The notes beneath the pieces were generated by a model. The model did no database searches. It saw only the letters and a program-made list of their open reading frames with translations, and was not told the DNA's origin. Both the position numbers and the translations under genes were made by a program. Below are positions 16,699-24,186 of a stretch of 64,000 nt of DNA, piece after piece; the first letter of the stretch is position 1; every line of letters starts with the position of its first letter. The stretch is from Bradyrhizobium sp. CCBAU 51627 (lineage in GTDB: Bacteria; Pseudomonadota; Alphaproteobacteria; Rhizobiales; Xanthobacteraceae). Where the stretch lies: NCBI RefSeq assembly GCF_028128765.1, contig NZ_LBJG01000083.1, positions 1 through 64,000 of the forward strand. The letters are read 5' to 3'.

Positions 16699-17015
16699 GC
16701 GCGCGTGACCGCGCTGATACCGACCTTTTATCTATCGACATCGATCACTGCTTCTGCCCCAATTGACTTTGTCCGCACGGGCGCGGAGGTTGAGTCTCGT
16801 CTACGATACGCGGACCAGCGGGCCACGCGCGAAGCCTGCACATCGTATCGGGCATAGAGCCCCGTTTGAGGGGTTAACTTTTCAGATGCGTGTGACGATC
16901 CTGGCGCGTGTCGGATGATTGTGCGGAGCAGCGGGGACAAAGCTGCAATGCATGGGCTGAGGAACAGGATCTAGCGGCAGCTTGCTTAGAAGGGCGGCTG
17001 CAGGGGAGGAGTTTG
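16699..17015. promoter_or_regulatory. leader region of the OFA transporter gene
   Basis: 317 bases without a gene. A 7-base inverted repeat CGATACG (16804-16810) and CGTATCG (16844-16850) could be an operator, and a weak hairpin CCCC/GGGG lies at 16860-16873. The ribosome binding site GGGAGGA (17004-17010) precedes the chosen start. No promoter can be assigned with confidence. Confidence 0.35.
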
Positions 17016-18422
17016 ATGGGCGCTCTATCGTTTCTTGATCGTCAGCATACTGTTGCGGAGCCCGGCTTCAGTCGGTGGATGGTTCCTCCTGCGGCGCTGT
17101 GTATTCATTTGTGCATCGGTCAGGCTTACGCTCTCAGCGTGTTCAATCTTCCGATGACCAAGCTGATCGGCATTACCCAGTCGGCACCGGACGATTGGAA
17201 GCTGACCGATCTGGGCTGGATTTTCTCGATCGCCATCGTGTTTCTAGGTCTGTCCGCGGCGGTGTTCGGACGCTGGGTGGAAGAAGGGGGACCGCGACGC
17301 GCAATGTTCACCGCCGGACTGTGCTGGAGCGGTGGCTTCCTCCTGTCGGCGGTGGGCGTCTATTCCCATAGCCTGTGGCTGATCTATTTTGGCTATGGCG
17401 TTCTCGGCGGCTGTGGACTGGGACTCGGTTACATTTCCCCCGTGTCCACGCTGATCAAGTGGTTCCCGGATCGTCCCGGCATGGCCACGGGAATGGCGAT
17501 TATGGGCTTTGGCGGAGGCGCCTTTATCGCCTCGCCGCTCTCGGTCTGGCTGATGCAGAAATTCTCGACTCCGACGCATGTCGGCGTAGCGGAGGCCTTC
17601 ATTGCGCTCGGCGTCATCTATTTCTGCTTCATGATGGTTGGCGCGGCGATCGTCCGCATCCCGGCACCGGGCTGGAAGCCTGAAGGCTATACGCCGCCGG
17701 CGGTCTCTCAGAAGCTGATCACTACCAAGCACGTCTATGTTTATGATGCGATCAAGACGCCGCAGTTCTGGCTGATCTGGTGTGTCCTCTGCCTCAACGT
17801 GACCGCCGGCATCGGCGTTCTCGGACAGGCATCGGCGATGAGCCAGGAGATGTTTCCGGGCCACGTTACGGCACTCGCGGCTGCGGGCTTTGTCGGTCTC
17901 TTGAGCCTGTTCAACATGCTCGGTCGCTTCTTCTGGGCTTCGATTTCAGACGTCATCGGACGCAAGAACACCTACTTCTGCTTCTTCGTGTTGGGAACCG
18001 TGCTGTATATCGCGGTGCCCTGGACCGGCGCGACAGGCAGCGTTGCACTGTTCGTGCTCTGCTTCGTCATCATCATGAGCATGTATGGCGGAGGATTTGC
18101 GACGGTTCCCGCCTATCTGAAAGACATGTTCGGCACGCGCTATGTGGGAGCGATTCACGGCGTGCTCCTGACGGCGTGGTCGGCGGCCGGCGTGTTCGGT
18201 CCGGTGCTCGTGAACTACATCCGGCAATACCAGATCGACCACGGCGTCGCGAAGGCGCAGGCCTACAACACCACGATGTACATCATGGCGGGGTTGCTCG
18301 TGATCGGCTTCGTCTGCAACTTCCTGATCACGGCCGTTCATGAACGCTATCATATGAGGGACCACGAGACCGAGGAAGCCGAGGCGGATGTCGCCGCCAT
18401 AGGAAAGCCGGTGGGCGCGTAA
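17016..18422 (+). CDS. OFA-family MFS transporter (oxalate/formate antiporter type)
   Basis: 468 residues from the ATG at 17016, chosen because GGGAGGA sits five bases upstream; the frame runs 36 codons further with no gene-like content. The protein shows about 12 hydrophobic segments and, near the start, IGQAYALSVFNLPMTK, typical of OxlT-like carriers. The family exchanges oxalate for formate or moves related monocarboxylates across the inner membrane. A small protein gene follows at 12 bases and the NAD-dependent formate dehydrogenase operon starts about 330 bases further on, so formate or oxalate transport is likely. Exact substrate is not readable from sequence. Confidence 0.9.
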   Translation: MGALSFLDRQHTVAEPGFSRWMVPPAALCIHLCIGQAYALSVFNLPMTKLIGITQSAPDDWKLTDLGWIFSIAIVFLGLSAAVFGRWVEEGGPRRAMFTAGLCWSGGFLLSAVGVYSHSLWLIYFGYGVLGGCGLGLGYISPVSTLIKWFPDRPGMATGMAIMGFGGGAFIASPLSVWLMQKFSTPTHVGVAEAFIALGVIYFCFMMVGAAIVRIPAPGWKPEGYTPPAVSQKLITTKHVYVYDAIKTPQFWLIWCVLCLNVTAGIGVLGQASAMSQEMFPGHVTALAAAGFVGLLSLFNMLGRFFWASISDVIGRKNTYFCFFVLGTVLYIAVPWTGATGSVALFVLCFVIIMSMYGGGFATVPAYLKDMFGTRYVGAIHGVLLTAWSAAGVFGPVLVNYIRQYQIDHGVAKAQAYNTTMYIMAGLLVIGFVCNFLITAVHERYHMRDHETEEAEADVAAIGKPVGA

Positions 18423-18434
18423 GGGGGCAGGACC

Positions 18435-18560
18435 ATGCAGACCACAAATCAGGACAGCTCGATGAAACTGAAGGTTGCCCTCGCTTGGGGCTTCGTCGGC
18501 ATTCCCCTTCTATGGGGCGTGTTGCAGACCATCGACAATGCGATGAAGCTGTTCAAGTAA
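18435..18560 (+). CDS. small membrane protein, MFS transporter small subunit type
   Basis: A 41-residue frame with ATG at 18435 and GGGGGCAGG upstream. After about 11 polar residues it has a single hydrophobic helix (VALAWGFVGIPLLWGVLQ) and a short amphipathic tail ending KLFK. Such one-helix proteins are often found directly after OFA carriers and are annotated as MFS transporter small subunits. The 12-base spacing after the carrier stop supports co-expression and physical partnership. The mechanism is unknown. Confidence 0.8.
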   Translation: MQTTNQDSSMKLKVALAWGFVGIPLLWGVLQTIDNAMKLFK

Positions 18561-18623
18561 CGGGTAGGACGCCGTTGGCGTTCGGTTCGTTAGGTCGCAG
18601 AAATCGTGGTTACCGGGTTCCAT

Positions 18624-18652
18624 GGCGGGGCGGAGCGCGTGAGCGCCCCGCC
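18624..18652 (+). terminator. GC-rich hairpin after the OFA transporter genes
   Basis: Arms GGCGGGGCG (18624-18632) and CGCCCCGCC (18644-18652) form a perfect nine-pair stem with an 11-base loop. A TTTT run follows only after nine bases, so it is a plausible but not classic intrinsic terminator separating the transporter genes from the formate dehydrogenase operon. Confidence 0.5.
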
Positions 18653-18686
18653 CTGACCGCATTTTGAGTTGACCGATAGGCTCAAT

Positions 18687-18709
18687 TATTGGCATCTGGT
18701 ATGCCAATA
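18687..18709. promoter_or_regulatory. palindrome / possible sigma-54 promoter of the formate dehydrogenase operon
   Basis: TATTGGCAT (18687-18695) and ATGCCAATA (18701-18709) form a perfect 9-base inverted repeat with a 5-base spacer, 40 bases upstream of the start codon. The same bases contain TGGCA and, further on, TGC, placing GG (18691-18692) and GC (18703-18704) exactly 12 bases apart as in -24/-12 promoters. It may be an operator, a sigma-54 promoter, or both. Confidence 0.5.
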
Positions 18710-18748
18710 TTTCGAGTCGATCCTCTTACGAGGAAACGAGGCCATTTG

Positions 18749-20452
18749 ATGAGCCATGACGTGCACCAGGTTCGCGAGTTCGAGCATCCGGGCGAGGGGC
18801 GTCGGCGCGCCAAGCCGACGCCCAAGGGGCGGCAGGTCGATCCGACCGCCGCGCACGAAATCGAGCAGTTGCTCGGCGATCGCCCGCGGCGGCGCGATCT
18901 GCTGATCGAATATCTCCACCTGATCCAGGACAAATATCACCAGATCTCGGCCGCGCACCTGGCCGCGCTCGCCGACGAGATGAAGCTCGCTTTCGCCGAA
19001 GTGTTCGAGACCGCGACCTTCTACGCGCATTTCGACGTGGTGAAGGAAGGCGAGCCCGACATCGCGCCGTTGACGATCCGCGTCTGCGATTCACTGACTT
19101 GCGCGATGCTCGGCGGCGAAAAGCTGCTCGCGGATTTGCAGAGCGCATCCGGTCCCGGCATCCGTGTCGTGCGTGCGCCGTGCGTTGGCCGCTGTGACAC
19201 CGGGCCGGCTGCGGAAGTCGGCCACAACTTCGTCGACCACGCGACCGTGGTCAATGTCATGGCGGCCGCGAAAGCCGGCGACACCCACGTGCATCTGCCC
19301 AGATATGTCGATTACGACAGCTATGTCGCCGGGGGCGGCTACAAGCTGCTGAGCCGCCTGCGCTCGGGTGAGTTCTCGAAAGACGATCTGCTGAAGGCGC
19401 TCGATGACGCCTCCCTGCGCGGCCTCGGCGGTGCCGGTTTCCCGACGGGCCGCAAATGGCGCGCGGTGCTAGGGGAGCCCGGTCCGCGACTGATGGCGAT
19501 CAACGGCGACGAGGGCGAGCCCGGCACGTTCAAGGACCGCGTCTATCTCGAAAGCGATCCGCATCGCTTTATCGAAGGCATGCTGATCGGCGCGCATGTG
19601 GTGCAGGCCTCCGAGGTGTACATCTATCTGCGCGACGAATATCCGGCCTCGCGCGAAATCCTGACACGCGAGATCGCAAAGCTGCCCGCAGGCGGCCCGA
19701 CGCTGCACATGCGCCGCGGCGCTGGCGCCTATATCTGCGGGGAAGAGTCCTCGCTGCTCGAGAGCATCGAGGGCAAGCGCGGCCTGCCCCGGCACAAGCC
19801 GCCGTACCCGTTCCAGGTCGGCCTGTTCGGCCTGCCGACCTTGATCAACAACATCGAGACGTTGTGGTGGGTACGCGACATCGTCGAGAAGGGCGCGGAT
19901 TGGTGGAAGGGCAATGGCCGCCACGAGCGTCATGGCCTGCGCAGCTACTCGGTCTCCGGGCGCGTCAAGGATCCCGGCATGAAGCTCGCGCCGGCGGGCA
20001 TCACCGTGCGCGAACTGATCGACGAATATTGCGGCGGCATGGCCGATGGCCATCAGTTCTACGCTTACCTGCCGGGCGGCGCGTCCGGCGGTATCCTGCC
20101 GGCGTCGATGGACGATATCCCGCTCGATTTCGGCACGCTGGAGAAATACGGCTGCTTCATCGGCTCGGCGGCGATCGTGATCCTGTCGCAGAAGGACAGC
20201 GTGCGCGCGGCGGCAGTGAATCTGATGAAGTTCTTCGAGGACGAGAGCTGCGGCCAGTGCACGCCGTGCCGCGTCGGAACCCAGAAAGCGGCGCTGCTGA
20301 TGCAGAAGCCGGTCTGGAACCGTGCCCTGCTGGAAGAATTGAGCCAGGCGATGCGCGATGCCTCGATCTGCGGGCTCGGACAGGCGGCATCGAATCCGCT
20401 GTCTTCCGTGATCAAATATTTCCCTGACGAGTTCAAGGAAGCGGCCGAATGA
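18749..20452 (+). CDS. NAD-dependent formate dehydrogenase beta subunit (NuoE-NuoF fusion)
   Basis: 567 residues from the ATG at 18749. Residues about 30-185 are a NuoE-like thioredoxin-fold domain with the [2Fe-2S] cysteines in CDSLTC and CVGRCDTG. Residues about 215-540 are NuoF-like: GGAGFPTGRKW for FMN and NAD, GDEGEPGTFKDR, GAGAYICGEESSLLES and finally CGQCTPCRVGT for a [4Fe-4S] cluster. The subunit accepts electrons from the catalytic subunit and reduces NAD+. The fused two-subunit layout resembles the tungsten-type FDH1 of methylobacteria rather than the fdsGBACD operons, where NuoE and NuoF parts are separate. It overlaps the next gene by ATGA. Confidence 0.95.
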   Translation: MSHDVHQVREFEHPGEGRRRAKPTPKGRQVDPTAAHEIEQLLGDRPRRRDLLIEYLHLIQDKYHQISAAHLAALADEMKLAFAEVFETATFYAHFDVVKEGEPDIAPLTIRVCDSLTCAMLGGEKLLADLQSASGPGIRVVRAPCVGRCDTGPAAEVGHNFVDHATVVNVMAAAKAGDTHVHLPRYVDYDSYVAGGGYKLLSRLRSGEFSKDDLLKALDDASLRGLGGAGFPTGRKWRAVLGEPGPRLMAINGDEGEPGTFKDRVYLESDPHRFIEGMLIGAHVVQASEVYIYLRDEYPASREILTREIAKLPAGGPTLHMRRGAGAYICGEESSLLESIEGKRGLPRHKPPYPFQVGLFGLPTLINNIETLWWVRDIVEKGADWWKGNGRHERHGLRSYSVSGRVKDPGMKLAPAGITVRELIDEYCGGMADGHQFYAYLPGGASGGILPASMDDIPLDFGTLEKYGCFIGSAAIVILSQKDSVRAAAVNLMKFFEDESCGQCTPCRVGTQKAALLMQKPVWNRALLEELSQAMRDASICGLGQAASNPLSSVIKYFPDEFKEAAE

Positions 20453-23217
20453 CGAAGATTACGTTTGAGCTCGACGGCAAGCAGGTCGAAGCCAAGCCCG
20501 GCGAGACGATCTGGCAGGTCGCCAAACGCCAGGGCCGCGAAATTCCGCATCTGTGCTATTCGCCGGCGCCCGACTATCGGCCCGACGGCAATTGCCGCGC
20601 CTGCATGGTCGAGATCGAGGGCGAGCGCGTGCTGGCGGCGTCCTGCAAGCGCACGCCGTCGGTCGGCATGAAGGTCAAGACCGAGTCGGCCCGCGCGACT
20701 GCCGCGCAGAAGATGGTGATGGAGCTGCTGGTTGCCGACCAGCCGGCGCGCGAAACCAGCCACGATCCGGATTCCAAGTTCTGGCATTGGGCCGAAACCA
20801 CTGGTGTCACCGAGAGCCGCTTCCCCGCCGCCGAGCGCTGGGCGACCGATGCCAGCCATCCGGCGATGCGGGTCAATCTCGATGCCTGCATCCAGTGCGG
20901 TCTCTGCGTGCGCGCCTGCCGCGAGGTCCAGGTCAATGACGTCATCGGCATGGCCTATCGGAACGCCGGCGCCAAGATCGTGTTCGACTTCGACGACCCC
21001 ATGGGCGAGTCCACTTGTGTGGCCTGCGGCGAATGCGTGCAGGCCTGTCCGACCGGTGCGCTGATGCCGGCCGTGATGCTCGACGACAAGCAGACCCGCG
21101 TGACCTACCCCGACAGGAAGGTGGACTCGCTCTGCCCGTTCTGCGGCGTCGGCTGCCAGGTCACCTACGAGGTCAAGGACGAGAAGGTGATCTATGCCGA
21201 GGGCCGCGACGGCCCCGCCAATCACAATCGTCTTTGTGTGAAGGGCCGCTTCGGCTTCGACTACATTCACCACCCGCATCGCCTGACAAAGCCGTTGGTA
21301 CGTCTGCCGAACGCGAAGAAGGATGCCAACGACCAGGTCGATCCGGCCAATCCCTTCACGCATTTTCGTGAAGCGAGCTGGGATGAAGCGCTCGACATCG
21401 CCGCCAAAGGTCTCGTCAAGATCCGTGACGAGAAGGGTGTAAAGGCGCTCGCCGGTTTCGGCTCGGCCAAGGGCTCGAACGAAGAGGCCTATCTGTTCCA
21501 GAAGCTGGTGCGCACCGGTTTCGGCTCGAACAATGTCGACCATTGCACCCGGCTGTGCCACGCCTCGTCGGTGGCGGCGCTGTTCGAAGGTCTGAGCTCG
21601 GGCGCGGTGTCGGCGCCGTTCTCGGCGGCGATGGATGCCGAGGTGATCTGGGTGATCGGCGCCAACCCGACCGTGAACCATCCGGTCGCGGCGACCTTCA
21701 TCAAGAACGCGGTCAAGCAGAACGGCGCCAAACTGTTCGTGATGGATCCGCGCCGGCAGGCGCTGTCGCGTCATGCGACCAAGCATCTGCAGTTCAAGCC
21801 CGGCTCCGACGTCGCCATGTTGAACGCGATGATCAACACGATCATCACCGAGGGCCTGACCGACGACCAGTACATCGCCGGCTACACCGAAGGGTTCGAG
21901 GACCTCAAGGAGAAGATCAAGGAGTTCACGCCGGAGAAGATGGAGGCGATCTGCGGCATCCCCGCGCAGACCCTGCGCGAAGTCGCCCGCACCTACGCCC
22001 GCGCGAAATCGTCGATCATCTTCTGGGGCATGGGGATCAGCCAGCACGTCCACGGCACCGACAATGCGCGCTGCCTGATTGCGCTGGCGCTGATCACCGG
22101 CCAGGTCGGCCGTCCCGGCACCGGCCTGCATCCGCTGCGCGGCCAGAACAACGTGCAAGGCGCCTCCGACGCCGGCCTGATCCCGATGTTCCTGCCGGAC
22201 TATCAGCCGGTCGGCCGCGACGACATGCGCGGTGCCTTCGAGAAGCTGTGGCAGCAGGACCTCGATCCTGTCCGTGGTCTCACCGTGGTCGAGATCATGA
22301 ATGCGATCCATGCCGGCGAGATCAACGGCATGTATATCGAGGGTGAGAACCCTGCGATGTCCGATCCCGATCTGCAGCATGCGCGCCAGGCGCTCGCGAT
22401 GCTCGATCATCTCGTGGTGCAGGATCTCTTCGTCACGGAGACCGCGTTCCACGCCGATGTGATCCTGCCGGCCTCGGCCTTTGCCGAGAAGGACGGCTCC
22501 TTCACCAACACCGACCGCCGCGTGCAGCTCGCGCGTCAGGTCATCAAGCCGCCCGGCGATGCGCGGCAGGATCTCTGGATCATCCAGGAGATCGGCAAGC
22601 GCATGGGGCTGCCGTGGAATTATGCCGGTCCGGGCGATGTCTACACCGAGATGGCCGAGCTGATGCCGTCGCTGAAGAACATCAGCTGGGAACGACTGGT
22701 GCGTGAAGGCGCCGTGACCTATCCGGCCGATGATCCGAACAAGCCCGGCAACGAGATCATCTTCACGACGGGATTCCCGACCGCAAGCGGCCGCGGCAAG
22801 ATCGTGCCGGCCCATGTCATTCCGCCGGACGAAGTGCCCGACGACGAATATCCGATGGTGCTCTCGACCGGCCGCGTGCTGGAGCACTGGCACACCGGCT
22901 CGATGACGCGACGCGCGCAGGTGCTGGACCAGATCGAGCCGGAGGCGGTTGCGTTCATGTCGCCGAAGGACATGCGCAGGAAGAAGCTGGTGCCCGGCGA
23001 TTTCATCCGCCTCGAGACCCGCCGCGGCGCCATCGAGGTCAAGGTCCGCTCCGACCGTGACGTGCCGGAAAACATGGTGTTCATGCCGTTCTGCTACGCG
23101 GAGGCGGCGGCGAACCTGCTGACCAACCCGGCGCTCGATCCGTTCGGCAAGATCCCGGAGTTCAAGTTCTGCGCCGCGCGCGCCGAACGCGCGGAGATGC
23201 GGGACGCGGCGGAGTAA
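20449..23217 (+). CDS. formate dehydrogenase catalytic (alpha) subunit, Mo/W-bis-MGD
   Basis: 922 residues. Oxidises formate to CO2 and passes electrons to the NuoEF-like subunit. In order: a [2Fe-2S] domain (C36, C49, C52, C66), two ferredoxin-type clusters (CIQCGLC from 147 and CVACGEC from 190), an N-terminal [4Fe-4S] of the molybdopterin part (C229, C232, C236, C263), and the active-site C370-H371 in CTRLCHASS, where related enzymes have Sec or Cys. No in-frame UGA is used, so this is the Cys form. The stretch 100-120, where NuoG-type proteins have a His-Cys3 cluster, lacks cysteines. The C-terminus (about 795-910) is a molybdopterin dinucleotide-binding domain. It is a soluble cytosolic enzyme. 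Confidence 0.96.
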   Translation: MTKITFELDGKQVEAKPGETIWQVAKRQGREIPHLCYSPAPDYRPDGNCRACMVEIEGERVLAASCKRTPSVGMKVKTESARATAAQKMVMELLVADQPARETSHDPDSKFWHWAETTGVTESRFPAAERWATDASHPAMRVNLDACIQCGLCVRACREVQVNDVIGMAYRNAGAKIVFDFDDPMGESTCVACGECVQACPTGALMPAVMLDDKQTRVTYPDRKVDSLCPFCGVGCQVTYEVKDEKVIYAEGRDGPANHNRLCVKGRFGFDYIHHPHRLTKPLVRLPNAKKDANDQVDPANPFTHFREASWDEALDIAAKGLVKIRDEKGVKALAGFGSAKGSNEEAYLFQKLVRTGFGSNNVDHCTRLCHASSVAALFEGLSSGAVSAPFSAAMDAEVIWVIGANPTVNHPVAATFIKNAVKQNGAKLFVMDPRRQALSRHATKHLQFKPGSDVAMLNAMINTIITEGLTDDQYIAGYTEGFEDLKEKIKEFTPEKMEAICGIPAQTLREVARTYARAKSSIIFWGMGISQHVHGTDNARCLIALALITGQVGRPGTGLHPLRGQNNVQGASDAGLIPMFLPDYQPVGRDDMRGAFEKLWQQDLDPVRGLTVVEIMNAIHAGEINGMYIEGENPAMSDPDLQHARQALAMLDHLVVQDLFVTETAFHADVILPASAFAEKDGSFTNTDRRVQLARQVIKPPGDARQDLWIIQEIGKRMGLPWNYAGPGDVYTEMAELMPSLKNISWERLVREGAVTYPADDPNKPGNEIIFTTGFPTASGRGKIVPAHVIPPDEVPDDEYPMVLSTGRVLEHWHTGSMTRRAQVLDQIEPEAVAFMSPKDMRRKKLVPGDFIRLETRRGAIEVKVRSDRDVPENMVFMPFCYAEAAANLLTNPALDPFGKIPEFKFCAARAERAEMRDAAE

Positions 23218-23227
23218 CAATCCGCGT

Positions 23228-23317
23228 AAAACAACCCCATGCACAGTAGAATTGGGGTTGAAAGTCTTGAGGAATTTTCGGTATCGCCGAAAATTCCTTG
23301 CGGCGTCGGGCAAAACA
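23228..23317 (+). repeat. dispersed intergenic repeat, copy 2, with strong hairpin
   Basis: Inverted partner of the repeat at 4901-5000 with matching ends. It contains two hairpins: CAACCCC/GGGGTTG (23232-23238 and 23254-23260) and an 11-pair stem GGAATTTTCGG/CCGAAAATTCC (23271-23281 and 23287-23297). It starts ten bases after the formate dehydrogenase stop, so the second hairpin could end that transcript, though no T-run follows. Confidence 0.65.
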
Positions 23318-23386
23318 CCTGTATTGGTACATGATCACCAACAACGCCCGGTTTCGCCGCTCGTGGCGATGGCGGTAAACCTAGCC

Positions 23387-23860
23387 ATGTCCAAAGTCAC
23401 CCCTGCCACCCGCGCGCTCACGTCCGCCGGTGTCGCCTTCAGCGTCCACACCTACGACTACGATCCCGATGCCGAAAGCGTCGGCCTGCAGGCGGCGGCG
23501 GCCCTCGGCGAAGATCCGGCGCGCGTCCTCAAAACGCTGATGGCGCTCGTGGACGGCAAGCCGGTCTGCGTGATCGTCCCGTCCGACCAGGAGGTCTCGA
23601 TGAAGAAGCTCGCCGCTGCCGCGAGCGGAAAGTCGGCACAGATGATGAAGCCGCCTGAGGCCGAGCGCCTGACCGGCTACAAGGTCGGCGGCATCAGCCC
23701 GTTCGCGCAGCGCAAGCTGGTCCGCACCGTGATCGAGCAGAGCGCGCTTGCGCATGAGCTGGTTTATCTCAATGGCGGCCAGCGGGGCCTGCAGGTGCGG
23801 ATGAAGCCTGCCGATGTGCGGGATGTCGTGAAGGCGGTCGTGGCGGACGTGATTGCCTGA
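23387..23860 (+). CDS. ybaK: Cys-tRNA(Pro)/aminoacyl-tRNA deacylase, YbaK family
   Basis: 157 residues from the ATG at 23387 (MSKVTPATRAL); the frame continues upstream through the repeat, and ATG 23369 is an alternative. YbaK hydrolyses mischarged Cys-tRNA(Pro) in trans. The family pattern is clear: DPDAESVGLQAAAALG, VLKTLMALVDG, the GKSAQMMKPPEAERLTGY stretch and GGISPFAQRK. The gene stands alone after the formate dehydrogenase operon and is probably expressed from its own promoter. Confidence 0.93.
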   Translation: MSKVTPATRALTSAGVAFSVHTYDYDPDAESVGLQAAAALGEDPARVLKTLMALVDGKPVCVIVPSDQEVSMKKLAAAASGKSAQMMKPPEAERLTGYKVGGISPFAQRKLVRTVIEQSALAHELVYLNGGQRGLQVRMKPADVRDVVKAVVADVIA

Positions 23861-24186
23861 CGGCCCTTGAGGCAAAGCGAGAGATCGGCGTGCGGCGCCT
23901 GGCGATATTTCCGGCAATCGCCACGCTGACCGCTCCCTCCGGGCTTTTGCAATAGCAGGCCGCATGTTTCACGCGCACCGGTATCACCGTCGCTCGTGTT
24001 TCGGCGGAGGTCCGCTCCTGTTCACAAATGCTGACGGTGGGCGGGCAGTGTACCAAGGTCGGCTACAGCACAATCCGGAAGTGGCATTGCGTTGACGTGA
24101 GCGTCTGACTATACCTCAGGTTGTGACGTGCGTCCGAGCTCTTCGCTCTGATCATCCCGGTTTAGGATCGTCTGAAGGGTCTCCCA

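Noticed and set aside
18749..23217. selenocysteine at the formate dehydrogenase active site
   Set aside because: The position is a normal Cys codon within CTRLCHASS and no in-frame TGA occurs.
20065..23313. 1082-codon open frame antisense to the formate dehydrogenase genes
   Set aside because: Arg/His/Asp-rich composition typical of the mirror frame of GC-rich coding DNA; the sense genes carry all expected motifs.
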